Assembly (NCBI GenBank): GCA_027627225.1
Contig: CM051026.1
Span: forward strand, 5,695,915 to 5,759,914
DNA from: Congeria kusceri
Taxonomy: Eukaryota; Mollusca; Bivalvia; Myida; Dreissenidae
Length of the DNA: 64,000 nt
Direction of reading: 5' to 3'
The notes beneath the pieces were generated by a model, which saw only the letters and a list, made by a program, of their open reading frames with translations, was not told where the DNA came from and ran no database searches. A program made the position numbers and the translations under genes. Below are positions 22,406 to 34,689 of this stretch, piece after piece. Each line of letters opens with the position of its first letter. The stretch's first letter is position 1.

Positions 22406-24514
22406 CTAAAAATGCATTTATCAAACAACACATTAATGTTCAGAAAATTTGTTTCAAATATATGACTGCCACCTGATTAACTGTACATATGACAAAATTC
22501 ACATAATCGTTATCCTGTACATCGTAATCTTTTGAGTAAATGTCTTTTCTTCATATTGGACAACAAGTTGAATGTAGATTAGGTCAAGCTAAAGTGTAAA
22601 GACTAATACCCGAATGGGCAATTGTTCCAAAAAGATATTGCATAGTGTAAAGACTGTTATTCATTGTTCCAAAAATATTAAACAAAATGGCTAAACCAAA
22701 ATGTTCGCAAAGTTTGAAGTATATAAGGACAGTCATGGTTTGTACTTAAACCAACCTCCCAGGACACACCAATTCAATCTGCCACTGCTGTAAAACTTCA
22801 GACACAGACTGAGCAGTTACGTGCATGTGAGGCTGAGGACGTCAAACACACCACAGGTGAAAAACCACTCTCCAGTACCAACTGTGACTGATACCTGAAA
22901 GAGAAGAGAGCATAGACATGTCAGATGCATACTAAAACACCATAGTTATTATAAACTGTTCAGAAAAGCTAATGCAAGCAGTTCACAGATGAAGAATGGG
23001 CCTGTTCGTATCTGTACAAGTCAGGTGCAGCAGTTGCCATTTTCAAACAATAAATTTTGGCTTGTCAGACCCAATGAAGAAGTCACGAGGCCAACCAGGC
23101 GATGTCTTCAATGACATGCTTGTGTTACCAGTCGTCAAGTCAAAACAGGAAATGGCAGAATGCAAACGTGTGTAAAACACACATAGATGTTAAAATTATT
23201 GCACCCAGTAGTGCAGGAAGTATGTGTACCGATGCATTAGGAAATGAATGCGCTTGCCGAAACTTTAGCATGCAGTACACCATAACCATAACAGACACTT
23301 TGCCAACCCATAAAACACAGACACCTGCACTTAGTGAATGTTTTCTATTATTTGAGTAAGTTTAGGAAAAAAAAAACGTCTCGGAAAAAAGTATGGTATG
23401 TAAGTAGGCATAACTTTTTTTTTCTTTAACTTTTTTTACGTTCGCAGCCACATAACCCCCAATCTAGAACCACGTTTAACAACTTCGTCAGAAATTGGTT
23501 ATAACATTATTATTATAACTTATCAAAAGTAATAATAAAACAAAAACACTTGATATCTCCTGTATCTTGCACTATCCCCTGTAACCCCACTAACATTTCT
23601 TCTAGGGGGCGATGGCCATATAGAAGAGAAACCTGGTGAACTCGATATAAATTCACTACACACACGTTTCCAAAATTGATGTTCTTGGTCATAACACCTC
23701 TTAGAGAAACGTACACAGGTTCTGCAACAATAGTCACTTTATTTTCCATTCATGATTCATAAGCGTCTGCAATAATTCAAACCATATTAATATACACTTG
23801 TCATTGTTAAATATGCGTTGAAATGATTGATTAATGCTAGTAAAGAAGGAAAGCTCCTATCGACAAACTTTGCAAATTGCAATTTATTGACTTAACCAAA
23901 CCATGGCATAGTTGGAACAAAGAGCGACAACTATTTTATACAAATGGTTAAACAGCACCAATATTATTGGTGCAAATAACTAAATAGCAAAGCGTTGAAT
24001 ATTGTTCAAACAGACACTAAAAATAAATATTTTCAAAACGCCTAAAAAAGGTTAATGGTGGGGGGGGCAAACAACTATTGGTATTGGTCGAGTTAGTGGA
24101 AACCAAGCACTTTTTTTATCACAATTTGGTACAGAAGGGCTGCATGACAAAAATGCACTGACCACCAAAACTGATGACACAGCATAAAGTAATGAAATTT
24201 TTCATAAAAACATTCCTAACAATATATTCATACATTGTGTTATTTGTTTCCTTGTTTAGCACATGGACCTCTTAACCATGTGTCCATTAAGAAATGAATT
24301 CATACAAATGAAATATATATATAATATGTACATAAGATATTTGGCATAAAGATGCATTTCTTAAAATCAGATTTTCAGTTACCTCCCTTTATTGGAGCCT
24401 TACTGTTCCAATATTATGGTAAACTCACTGAAATGGTGTCCCAGACAGTATAGAAAGAAGTAGAGCAGATTTTTTCATAGCAATTAGATGTTTTCTGATA
24501 ACTTGTCATTTTAC
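22406..24514. other. Mostly non-coding; one possible terminal exon
   Basis: On the minus strand a good acceptor ('cttctctttcag') ends at 22892 and two frames are open for 25-31 codons after it. Neither can be preferred and no donor follows, so it is noted only as a possible 3' exon. The remainder is AT-rich with no repeat recognised. Confidence 0.3.
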
Positions 24515-24607
24515 CTCCAAGGAGAGCCAAAAGATTTCATGAGCCTGTGAATTCTTCGGACACGGGTCAGGGTTCAAACCTTCTTGACAACTGGATAACA
24601 CAAACAC
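24515..24607 (-). CDS. Candidate internal exon, minus strand
   Basis: A 93-nt segment lies between acceptor 'catgttgttttccag' and donor 'cttggag|gtaaaatg' on the minus strand. The phase-0 frame is open throughout and encodes 31 residues including CQEGLNPDPCPKNSQAHEIF. It may belong to the large minus-strand gene upstream, but it does not join the exon at 25611 in an open phase, so either an exon is missing or this is another transcript. Unrecognised. Confidence 0.38.
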
Positions 24608-25610
24608 CTGGAAAACAACATGGTACATGCTCAATGCTTCAGTTCATGATTCCTTCGTAAATGGGATGAATCTATTATAAACATGCCCAAACTTATTTTT
24701 TTCATACACGACTGCCAATAATGTGGTAGAAATACATGAACTATCCGACAGCATTTCTGCCCAAGTTAACGATAAATTACAACTTTGCTGCGAATATGAG
24801 TGGTGACTGTAATACATGCATAATTATCCAAATACTTATTTTTCTCAGAACAAACTGGGGGTTAACAATTCAGTTTTTAAGGTTGTTTTTTTTGCATTTG
24901 TAGGAACGCCCTTTTAAAATACACTGCCAAAACGATATCCAGAGCTAGGAATCATCACGTACTAATTTGAACAGTAAGGTAGCTCACAACATCAATATAC
25001 TTTACAAGGGCAACATTTTCGAACATCACATACATACGAGTTAAAACTCCAGCACTCTCATCCAATACTTATGACTGATATAACAAATGCAGCTCAATTT
25101 CACAGTACATGTATACATATTCTTTAAACTAGAGTTTTGCAGGGATCAACACCTTTTGAAGGAATATTATAAGTGGTTTCAGAAAAGATTTTTAAAGGAA
25201 AATGTTTACGACAGACAACACATGACCAATGATGGACAACAACTAACCAATATAGCTCATCTTAGAGCATTTAGTGCTCAGGAGAGCTAAAAATAAAACT
25301 TTTTGAAAAACATTCATATATTTACAGAGCCAGATATTCATTGAAAGAACTTGTCACTACAAGTGGGAAAGACAGTAAGGCGGACAGACATGGCAAAACA
25401 CAAAATACACTGGAAGTATGTTGGGTGGATGGGAAAAAAAACTGGCGTTAGCCCGCACAATCACTGATGGCAGGATTTAAACTAAAGTTATCTAGCCATC
25501 ATTTTCATAAGCCTTGGAGAAAAAAAATAATCAATCAACAGAAGTATTGTACAGCGAGAGGTTGAATACTTTCTCTCAATGGGCACACTGTGAAGTAGCA
25601 TGAATTGTAC

Positions 25611-25652
25611 CTCAGAGCAGCAATGAAGCTAGTTGACATGGCGATATGAAAC
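25611..25652 (-). CDS. Possible short internal exon, minus strand
   Basis: This is 42 nt between 'tgcgttttag' and the donor 'ctctgag|gtacaa' on the minus strand. With a one-base start phase it encodes FHIAMSTSFIAAL and two leftover bases. That phase fits the donor of the exon at 26856. The acceptor's pyrimidine tract is weak, so support is modest. Confidence 0.25.
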
Positions 25653-25879
25653 CTAAAACGCATTTTTGTTATATAATCTATAAACAGATGCTTTCCCATT
25701 GGTCCAAACAGCCATTGGTGACTGAATATAAGTCAGGTTACATGGCCTAAACTCATGTCTTACGGACAAAATAAATCTATGTGTTGATTTCCCAAAATTT
25801 GTCCTAATGCCTTGGTCAATATGAGTTTCACCCAGTGAACATCAGACCATGTCCAATGGCCATCTAGTCCATAATTGTA

Positions 25880-26493
25880 TACCGTAATTACCCTAAGTAT
25901 TTGGACACCCCTAAATTTTTTTTAAATAATTATTTTTCGCGCCCCTTAATATTGTGACACATTTGAAAGTTGAATTATATCCTGTCCCTAAATATTGGGA
26001 CATCAAAATAACACCTTAAGTTTGTACTGTATAAACATTTAATACCCTGCCACTACGCTGGTGCATAGTGACTTGTGACACGGTATATTGCGCTTGCTTA
26101 TCTATACACCATAATGTATACCATCAGGGGTATGTTTGCATGTATTTGACAATTGGTTAAACCTGTGTAATCTATTAGAGCATGGTCTTCTCAATTAATT
26201 ACCATAAAGCCCCCAACATGAAATAATTGATCATATAATCATCAGTCACCTAAAGCATTCCTTTTAATTATTTATAATTAAATATTTATTATATTTTAGT
26301 AAGCGATTATTATCCCAAAGAAATAAAAATAATTAATTGGTTCAATCCATAGTTAAATGCAGAATAGATTGTATCATATATTGCCCTAAATGTTGGGACA
26401 CAATTTCAAGAATTATTATTTATGTCCCTTAATATTGGGACTATAATTTTATTTTTATTTTTAAGTGTCCCAATACAAAGAGTAAATACGGTA
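25880..26493. mobile_element. Tc1/mariner-like MITE flanked by TA
   Basis: The left end 'ccgtaattaccctaagtat' (25882 on) and the right end, whose reverse complement starts 'ccgtatttactctttgtat', form imperfect ~28-bp inverted repeats, each next to TA. Internally, the near-palindrome 'tgtccctaaatattgggaca' and relatives recur at about 25982, 26382 and 26426. There is no transposase frame. Superfamily assignment is inferred from the TA flank. Confidence 0.72.
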
Positions 26494-26855
26494 ATGTTGC
26501 AAATTAAAAGAACATGAAGTAAGAATAAAACATTACACACACTTTATTTAAAATCTGCAGGTTTGTTTTATCTGCAAATGCTGGAAAATGGCAATGGCAG
26601 ACAACACTGACCACAACAGCTCACCTTGACCATTGCCTAAGTTAGCTTACATCTCAAATAAGGCTATAATCAAGTCTCTTATTGAGGCCAATAAACAGCT
26701 AGCAGTCTGACCCGATACTTGGCTAGAAAGTTATGGGCGACGTGCATTGTCCTGATCGGAACCTGATTCCTAATGACCGTTGGTCTTAACATATATATTT
26801 AGTATCGAGTTATACTCTTCACTGCTTCGTACTTTTGTCACACATTTAACTGTAC

Positions 26856-26951
26856 CTCACACCGCTGAACCTTCGGTCCAGACCCTGACAGCATTGCAGT
26901 GGCAGGCCGAGAGGAATGTCTGATGAATTGGTTAGCTGGTAATGACATTCA
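26856..26951 (-). CDS. Possible internal exon, minus strand
   Basis: This is 96 nt between acceptor 'gaaatatgatttcag' and donor 'ggtgtgag|gtacag' on the minus strand. With one leading base it encodes 31 residues starting ECHYQLTNSSDIPLGLPLQC and leaves AG for the next exon. The start phase fits the donor of the exon at 29143, and the end phase fits the exon at 25611. An alternative frame through the same exon is also open. Not recognised. Confidence 0.33.
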
Positions 26952-27274
26952 CTGAAATCATATTTCCATGCAGAAAAAAAAAATTCACACAAATCATTTG
27001 CTTGGAGTAATTGATACACTTATCTGTTGTCGTATCCCAAACTATTTTTTCAGTTTGACAATAAGCCTCACATAGGGTGAGAGATATAAAACTGTCATAC
27101 AAAAGGAAGTCATTGTGTTAAACAATAATCATGTTTCAATTACTTACATTAGAAATTTGTTCTTCATCAAAATCTTGTGCTTAAGCCACTGAAAGATACT
27201 GGATGAATTGGATGAATGTCAGTCCATTATTTACTGGTGTGTCAATAAAAGGATCTCTGATAAAACTGCATATA

Positions 27275-27330
27275 TCATCATCAATATCAGCGTCATCAAT
27301 GTCATCAACATCATCATTATCATCATTTTA
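27275..27330 (+). repeat. TCA-rich microsatellite
   Basis: Interrupted (atc)n/(tca)n run. Similar short runs occur at 29178-29205 (coding on the minus strand) and 29325-29347. Confidence 0.85.
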
Positions 27331-27416
27331 CCTCTGTTCTGGTGTGTAATAGAAGAACAATGTTAAATGTTTACTTCATTCTTGTTTCCAGCATCTACAG
27401 CTTTCTGGTCCAGCGA

Positions 27417-27607
27417 TCACATCCTAAAATTCCAGACCATGCGTAGGCTGACGTAGGCTGACTGGATGGTCGCTGGCCTGTGGTCACTCCAGAGGTACTG
27501 GTTGTGTTCCTCCATATGGCCTGACCAGCAAAGCATCCTAGGATGGCATTGCATCAGAGTAGCAGACGAGCGCCAGGAACAGGCTACACATTGTATGACG
27601 ATGGTAA
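27417..27607 (-). CDS. Possible terminal exon, minus strand
   Basis: A strong acceptor ('attatgtcttatcttcag') on the minus strand is followed by a 62-codon frame ending in TGA at 27417, with ACSWRSSATLMQ and MEEHNQYLWSDHRPA. GC content is clearly above the surroundings. A second frame containing GQAIWRNTTSTSG is also largely open. No homology recognised and no AATAAA downstream; it could be a non-coding exon or unrecognised repeat. Confidence 0.25.
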
Positions 27608-28358
27608 CTGAAGATAAGACATAATTGACAAAACATCTGGTACAGTCGACTCCCTTACCTCGAAGTTGCCCAGACAAGCACAACAACTTTGAGCCATCAA
27701 AACTTTGAGCTAACCAGTAACTGTTTTCAGACATCATCTGTTGTTTTGCGTCTGTTACTCCCAAACCTCCAGACTAAATTTAGTGAATTAATTTCAGACA
27801 GAACATAATATAGGAATGTGTGAAAGTTTTGAAGCCAAATATCATGTGTTCTCTACTGGACACTAGCCTGGTCATACTATCCATTAGCGACTTGACTCGA
27901 CTTTGCTACAAACACAATTTAAGGAAGGAAAAATGAGACCGGGACCATGCTAGAGCCATCAGAAAATTCCAGACATTAAAATTTGAGGCAAACAATAGAA
28001 ATTTATATGAATATATATTCCAAAACAGTTGGTACTTTCAAAACAATTGGTACAAATGGTAAAATTTGAGCCAACGAGAACTTGCAAATAGCAAGTTTCG
28101 ACTTAAAGGGATATGACTGAAATCACTGTCAATAGCAAATTAATTTATGTTTCTATGATATCGTTTAAGTTCTTTTGAAAGTTAATTCATTTAAATCTCT
28201 GTGTTGCTCTTTTATGCTCAGCGATGTATAGTAACAGTTCTACAATGTCAATGTCTACATGATTGTAGATGCGCAGTGGTGTAGGTCTCTGCTTTCTGAT
28301 CATGTGATTGTGAGTTCAATGTAAAAATGATGCAAATGTGACAGCAACGCATATACCC

Positions 28359-29099
28359 ATATCACACCAGAGCCCGTTGTTACCAAGTCAACCACATCCT
28401 TCAAGGACGTATTGGGAATGACGTGTTGTGGACGAGGGATATACATCTTTGTGGGCGTGGAGGATGTGGGGCAGTTACGAGCATGCACAAAACTTGCGCA
28501 GTGAGAACGAAGATCAAGGACGTAGTGTGGACCGTATAAGTACGCACATGTATTAGTGACAGTTGAAGCGCGTTTATGACATACTAATGACGCAGTATGT
28601 AATACCTACGTGGGGACATCTGGCAGAGTTTGTGCTACGCATCCACAACACGCTCATTTGGACATCAAAGCCTCACCATAAAGGCATGCTCAGGACTGGT
28701 TCAGGTCAGTATCAGGTCTATGTACGCATTCACGACATTAATGAAGTAATTACTGTGCATTTCCTATGTATGTAGTAGTCAGCACTGCATCAGTGGTGGG
28801 TCAACACCAAGACTGTTTGAAACGTAAAATGAATCAGAATGTGACTTACAAAACAAGGCTCTACGATAGAGTGTGGCAACATTTTTATAGGACAAGGTTG
28901 ACGTGGGTATGGCGTATGTTTAGTGTGATAATAGCGGCCTACAGTATTCTAAGACGTGCTGGATACCCAGAAGCTGTGCTGTATGAACTGATTTGACGTG
29001 AAGCACGACGGATGATGTGCCTGTCAAGTTATTAGTGTTGACTGCCTGGTCATGTTGAGGACCTTGTGTAATTAGTACTGACAGGCTCTGGTGTGATAT
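28359..29099. mobile_element. TIR-bounded non-autonomous DNA element (~741 bp)
   Basis: 'atatcacaccagagcc' at 28359-28374 and its perfect inverse at 29084-29099 bound a GC-richer block, unlike its AT-rich flanks. The internal open frames (up to 76 codons) show no transposase motif. No clear target-site duplication was seen. Confidence 0.6.
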
Positions 29100-29142
29100 C
29101 ACCATTACTTACAGATCCATATTCACCAACTGGGCTACTTAC

Positions 29143-29243
29143 AGTTCTTCCTCCCAGCCATCACTGTCCTCCTCCTCCTCTTCATCATCATCATCAATAT
29201 CATCTGATGCTGGAGTGCTACATGCTGGTACCCGCTTCTTGGC
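29143..29243 (-). CDS. Acidic exon of the large minus-strand gene
   Basis: On the minus strand, acceptor 'tccatctatttacag' and donor 'gaagaact|gtaagt' bound 101 nt. Phase 0 gives AKKRVPACSTPAS followed by DDIDDDDEEEEEDSDGWEEE and two leftover bases. The consensus donor argues for an internal exon; if it is not used, the next codon is TAA and the protein would end acidic. Long acidic stretches with a single Trp occur in many scaffold, nucleolar and transport proteins, so they do not identify it. Its start phase does not match the exon at 30259, so at least one exon between them is missed. Confidence 0.6.
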
Positions 29244-29394
29244 CTGTAAATAGATGGATATCTGAATAGTGTGCACACCAGCAGCAGCAGTTTCAGTAGT
29301 TTACATAATATTGCATTGTAGTTATCATCATCATCATCATCATCACACAGTGCGCAAAAGCAATTATAGTTCATTACAGTTTCTAGAGAGCGGA

Positions 29395-30090
29395 AACCGC
29401 TATAATGGCCAATGTCAGATAATTCAAGGGCCATAACTTCACAATTCCTGGGTAATTTGGCTGGCTATCTAACTTGCCAAGATATTACATATCATAAAAA
29501 GATTTTCATGCAGTTTGGCATATATTGGATGAAAACTGTAGGAATTAAGAGTCTAAAAAGACTAAAAAGGGTAATTTTAGATAATTCAAGAGCAATAATT
29601 CAACCATTTCTGGGTGGATTTGGCTGGTTATCAAACTTGGCCAAGATATTATTGTTACAAACATGTTCATGAAGTTTGGTGAAGACCAGATGAGAACTGT
29701 TGGAGAGAGAGTGGAAAGGGCTAACAAGGACTGCACAATTCCTTGGGTGATTCGGCTGATTATCAAACTTGACCTAGACATTATTATTACAAATATGTCC
29801 ATTAAGTTTGGTTAAGATCAAATGGCAACTCTTAAAACTTGCAGAGCGAAAACGGCTGAAAAGCCAATTTCAGATAATTCAAGAGCCACAACTCATCATT
29901 CCTCAGGCGATTTGGCTGTTTAATGACTTGAACTAGATATTATACCTACAAACATTTCTATGAAGACTGGATGAAAACTGATGGACCTAGAGAGTGGAAA
30001 TGAAAGTGTTCTACTGACAGACTACTGACAGACTTACCGACCGACATAAGCAAACCAATATACCCCGCCATCTTCGATAGGCGGCATAAC
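29395..30090 (+). repeat. Diverged ~155-bp tandem units ending in a hairpin tail
   Basis: 'agataattcaagagc(c)a' recurs near 29415, 29578 and 29872, with a diverged unit between the last two; each unit carries 'tttggctg(g)(t)tatcaaact' and 'gtttgg'. The array ends with 'cagacttaccgaccgacata' and 'ccccgcc...gaTaggcgg'. Frames across it are repeat read-through. Confidence 0.8.
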
Positions 30091-30258
30091 TAGCAGTGTT
30101 TATCTTACCTTATGATACTGAAATGACTATTTGTTACAATTCAACATTAAACTTAAGGAGTTTTTTATTTAATAAAATGTTGCCTCCTACAAACATAGAC
30201 AAAACAATGAACATATGTCTTACTGTAATGTTCAAAAGGCATTTTTTCAGCAACATAC

Positions 30259-30349
30259 CAAAGATATCGAGTGACAAGTTTAGCCCATTCTGCAAGCACA
30301 GGGTCTCTACATTCCTGACGTATTTGCTCCTTGCGAATCCCTTCAGGTT
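30259..30349 (-). CDS. Internal exon of the large minus-strand gene
   Basis: On the minus strand, acceptor 'cattatttcttggatttcag' and donor 'tatctttg|gtatgt' enclose 91 nt. With two leading bases it encodes PEGIRKEQIRQECRD, then PVLAEWAKLVTRYL, and leaves TG. The pattern of charged and hydrophobic residues is typical of amphipathic helices. The split codon at its start is completed by the exon at 30675 (G+AA = Glu). Other frames are closed. I do not recognise the family; a helical-repeat protein is only a guess. Confidence 0.6.
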
Positions 30350-30674
30350 CTGAAATCCAAGAAATAATGGTACATGTATCTCTTCGCTTCAATCAAGATC
30401 GAAAGTCTAGGAAACTCAGAAACGTACATCTGTGCCATGTACGATTATAAAGTAATACACATCTATGAAGGTGATCAAATATATTTTTTAGTCTACTCAC
30501 TTCAAATACAAAGGTTTTTATTACAATTTGAATTATCCGAGTTTTTTTTAATGCATGATTTCCAAGCAATGTCACTCCATGCAGAATCAAATGTCCTTGT
30601 CAAGTTCAATATAACCTTCTGGTTTATTTTTTGCCAGCTGCAACATTTTTGTTAATGTCGTTTAGCTGATTTAC

Positions 30675-30811
30675 CTTCTGATAACAAATTAGCATGTATA
30701 TGTATTGAGCCCCCTTGGTTCTGAATGAGAGGCAAGTGGACGTGAAGTAAAGCTGTGTATTGCGCAAACATATAAAATAGTTGTCTATCAGTTGTACAAG
30801 TTCTCGTAACT
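30675..30811 (-). CDS. Internal exon of the large minus-strand gene
   Basis: On the minus strand, acceptor 'cgcccaaaatcctgcag' and donor 'tcagaag|gtaaatc' enclose 137 nt. With one leading base it encodes 45 residues including DRQLFYMFAQYTALLHVHLP and GGSIHIHANLLSE. That phase fits both neighbours: the upstream exon leaves AG (AG+A = Arg) and the downstream exon starts AA. A second frame starting LRELVQLIDNYF is open too, but would break the phase with both neighbours. Confidence 0.52.
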
Positions 30812-31856
30812 CTGCAGGATTTTGGGCGATTATCAGCTACCACTCAGCATTACTCCACTTAGATTCGCCAAGTAATTACTCGCATCTAACATTCCGACTC
30901 TGTGACAGCAAGTAAAATATCTCTTTCACTAGAGCTGTACTGCACATCCTGAATTTCAGCCAAATTTACAGTTTCTCTAAACATTAAATGGAATTTCCCA
31001 ATGTTCTGCACTGTCTCAAACTGCCCATGAAATAATTAATAATTTATGAGAGCCTAAATAAAAGAAAAGAACAATGGCATATAGTAACTAGAATGTTAAA
31101 TATTGGTCACATAATTACAAGCTCTGTAAGTTTCTAAATGGAATAACTGCACATTAATGCCCTACCCTGGGATGGAACTGTATCTGCACCAGAACGCAGC
31201 AACTAGTTTTTTCATTGGTTTATTATTGCGAAAAGCTGTAACAAAATGAACAGATATTATATAACTTGACAATTAATTTGACTAGACATTTAAACACGAT
31301 AATCAGAATAGATAGCAAATGCGTTTAATCCCAGTTTCACATTAATAATAGACTTTTAACAGTCAATGTAATGTTACCGAGCAAAATATAGCCAAAATAC
31401 TAAATCAGTAAACAAAGAAGCCTAAAGGTGAACATTTCACCTCAAAATGAATGTTAAAGTAATCAAAACGGTCATGTTCCTTAGAAGATGCACGTGTAGA
31501 GCACATATTGACACATGATAAAACCCAACGTATATGAACTGACATTAAATGATTAAGTATGAATCTATAGACTACAAACTGTAGTAAGTTTTCCATTATG
31601 AATAGTGAAATAAGAGAATTGTTCATAAATTACAATAATAACACTAAATTGTCTTACATTAAGGACTAACACGGCTTCAAAAGGCTTTTCAATCAACAAA
31701 TTTGTGCAGCAACGATGTAACATGCCAGAAAAAGTGGTTGCGGAATAACTTCTTTATAAAGAGCTTAAATTAACAACAACTCAATAAGGTTACAAATCAC
31801 TAATACTAAACGATTTAGCGGTGACATTCTCTCACGTATCAGTCAACAATACATAC

Positions 31857-31951
31857 CTCTGGCTTTGTGCTGTTGCGTTCACCAATCGAGTAATGGCAAC
31901 AAGAAGCACTGCCGGAGCCTCTCTGTGCATAGTGAATAAGGAACCCTGTAC
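31857..31951 (-). CDS. Internal exon cut by the left end of the 4.1-kb array
   Basis: On the minus strand, acceptor 'gtatttcaccatggcag' and donor 'agccagag|gtatgt' enclose 95 nt. Phase 0 gives VQGSLFTMHREAPAVLLVA, then ITRLVNATAQSQ plus AG. An alternative acceptor six bases downstream ('gtacag') would drop VQ without changing the frame. The first 28 nt (31924-31951) also lie at the start of every copy of the tandem array, while the rest of the exon is single-copy, so the duplication breakpoint is inside the exon. This is the only intact copy. It follows the exon at 52778 across a 20.8-kb intron. Confidence 0.58.
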
Positions 31952-32115
31952 CTGCCATGGTGAAATACAACTGCTGAAACCAAGATATATAGCATAAATA
32001 CACATTAAATTACATACAAGAAGTTTTGTGAAATACATAAATTCTGTATGTTTTGATATGGAGAAAAACCCATGTCAGTAATTGAAAACGAGTATTCACC
32101 AGATATAAAACATGT

Positions 32116-32224
32116 TTAGTGATTGGCATTAAAGGCATTTCCAACAATCTTGCTGTTGGTCTAGCTCTTTCGCTCTTTAAAGTGTCTGCCTCTCACGCTG
32201 TAGACCTGGGTTCAACCCCTAACA
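32116..32224 (+). mobile_element. Hairpin-plus-tRNA-like SINE inside the unit
   Basis: 'tagtgattggcattaaaggc' leads into the hairpin 'ccaacaatcttgctgttgg' and then a degenerate tRNA-like block with B box 'gggttcaacccc'. The same order occurs on the minus strand at 55785-55920. Copies in the other units are at 36240, 40365, 44489 and 48614 onward. Confidence 0.65.
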
Positions 32225-32769
32225 TAATTCAATACATTTCAAATTGGCATTAATTCTAATAAACTGTAATGACGGTTATTCGACTGAATACTGTTTCTTT
32301 ATTTGGAAAGCCCTCTGATAATGTCTATGTTCGAAAACTCTTGGTGCGAACGGAGTATACACTGATTATCGATGTACATGATCATTTTCTCCAAAGGCAT
32401 CAACAGCTATTGTATGCAGATAAAAAGTTATTATTTTACCGGTTTCAATGCGTTTATTTTGATCAATAAGATGCCCACAAAGACGATTTCTGCAAAGTTG
32501 TATTTTATTAACATATTTCTGGACTGCTGCTTTAATATGTAATCCTTATTACACAAGTATTATATCCTAGTATGTAAATTTAATGATGCTGGTTTGTTGA
32601 CAAGATTATGAAAGAAGCCTAACCGCAAACGTGTTGATATCAGAGTATTTGTATCTGTTAAATAAAAGCTTAATGAAGAACATAAAAAATACAAACACCT
32701 AATTTATCCACTTATATCTTCATACAACAGCTGAGAGCTGAGCTACATTTAATATCAGATCAGGACCAC

Positions 32770-32814
32770 GTTTGTTTGTTTGTTTTTTTGTTGTTTTTTT
32801 TTGGGGGGGGGGGC
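32770..32814 (+). repeat. T-run followed by G-run, length-variable among copies
   Basis: A (gttt)n segment passes into T then G homopolymers. Copies 1 and 2 keep a 'ttgttg' interruption; copies 3-5 (about 41030, 45157, 49280) have an uninterrupted T run. Slippage here explains part of the 1-2 bp differences in unit length. Confidence 0.85.
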
Positions 32815-33360
32815 GCCATTTAATACACATTTCCTATTGATATTTCTATGGAGCTCACGGAGCAACAAAATATCAAATCTGTACGTGAAATCTATTTGGT
32901 GTGGGTTAGTGTATAATGCAAAATTGATAAACTTAATTTGTCTATGATATATGGGTAGTTAAAATTGACTAGACTGATTCGTGTACATACAAACAAATTC
33001 AGTTAAGTTTTAATTGCCTTAATTTAGCCGTAATGTCTATTTGCAACCACATTTTAATAAATCTTGGTATTCGTTTAATGCGATATCGGAAGGACACATG
33101 ACACTGTACCTCGTCATTATATATGGGTCAATTTAATGCATTTAACATTAACGTTAAACGTCTATATGATTTAAAGTAATGCAGTGTTCAATTTTATTGT
33201 TTATTCAACATAAAACTGACCCAGTACAGATGCACATGCCACGATTTCTACTACCAGTCTACTTCGACTGCTACTAGGGCAAGCCTAAATTCCAATTAAA
33301 AGTGCTCGTTGGCGCAAAATTGTGGTAAAAAATTCCCCCTTAAACATTCGTCCGTACAGT

Positions 33361-33717
33361 TAGGCAAAAAAATTAATGGTTGGGTTCCGCTCACATCTCC
33401 GAAAAAAACCGAGGAGGGGAGGTAAAATGTAGTTTTTTTTAACTTTTTTTTTATTGCCGCTTATACACCACACAGTTTAAGTATATTGGGATGCATGTAA
33501 AATGTTTCAACGCATCAAAACAAAGAACTGTATCTTAACTACAAAAAAGGTCATAGAAAAAGATATTTCTGAAAAGAAACTTATAATATAAGCGAAAACT
33601 GCTCTTTTCTGCGAAAATCAGAAAAAACGTTACTGATTGATAGGCCAAAAAAAAGTGTAGGGTCGGCGGAAAAAAATTAGGGGGGAAAGCGGAAACAAAC
33701 ATTTTTTTTTACGCCTA
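33361..33717. mobile_element. Possible MITE within the unit
   Basis: The left end 'taggcaaaaaaattaatggt' and right end '(a)catttttttttacgccta' are imperfect inverted repeats, continuing inward with 'ttccgct' and its inverse 'agcggaa'. Low-complexity A/T runs make the boundaries uncertain. Confidence 0.4.
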
Positions 33718-34689
33718 ATTGCATCAATATAATTATTGGCCATACATTCAATCCTTCAATAACCTTGGAATGTGGATGGTAGAGAACATTAATAGCATTG
33801 AGAATGAGAATATTGAAATGCAAAGACATTAAGTAGATAGCGAAGTTGTCCTGGGCCCGAATTAATAAATCTTTTTAGTAACGACTTGTTAGTACTTCTA
33901 CAAACCGTTATTTTAGAATTCAAAAGCCTTTTTTTCGTTTATAATTATGTATACATGCGGATGATGACATTTTCAGTTAATAAAGTAATTCAGTCGATGT
34001 ATAGGAATGTTACCTCTGTGTCTATTGCGTGTATTCATCATATTATTTATAATTCATTAATGTAGTACATTTTATTTGACATAAGTAGTTAATATGCGGC
34101 TAAACAGGTTTTATTACTTGTATATCTGCTTAGGAGAATTGATTGTATTGCCGTTGTTTGTGAGAAGTTTGTCTCCGAGGAGGCTGTTTCTGTCGTCTGT
34201 CGGCAACTTACCTAACACAAATTCTGAAGGTTGGGAATGGGCAAAGTAAATTGTAAAGTAAGCTAGGTACGTTACCTTTCGTGGCAGGGGAGTAACCTCG
34301 AGCTCTCCGAATACTTTCTAGTTTATTGATCTTTTTCTTACCAACTATACGTATATAGACCCGAAAATTGGGTCAAAATCAACGATGAACGAATATTCAT
34401 CGTGTATTCAAATTAATAATAATGATCAGACTTTACCGGTATGTCGAACATTGCGGCTGTAAGCAAATTACTTTCACGTGAGTGTATTGGTTGTGATGGC
34501 ACTGGTGGTGGTTGTGTTATTAGCAGTGCGGTAGAACTATTCGATTGGTAGTTCTAGGTGTATTGCGATTACACGATATCCTCGCGCACAAGTGTACATG
34601 TGACAGTTGACGTAACTGGAAACAGGTCCGACGCGGTCTTACGTACAGCAACACCAACATTAAGAGATATTTTAGTACCTTTAGTACAC

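Noticed and set aside
29135..29434. A 99-codon minus-strand frame with Asp and Met/Arg runs
   Set aside because: It is the wrong frame of the acidic exon plus an ATC microsatellite; the splice-bounded phase-0 reading is much more coding-like.
34140..34330. A promoter or first exon repeated in each array unit (donor-like 'gttag|gtaagttgcc' on the minus strand)
   Set aside because: The donor-like site is single, no acceptor or frame pairs with it, and copies 4 and 5 have it changed to gttagt.
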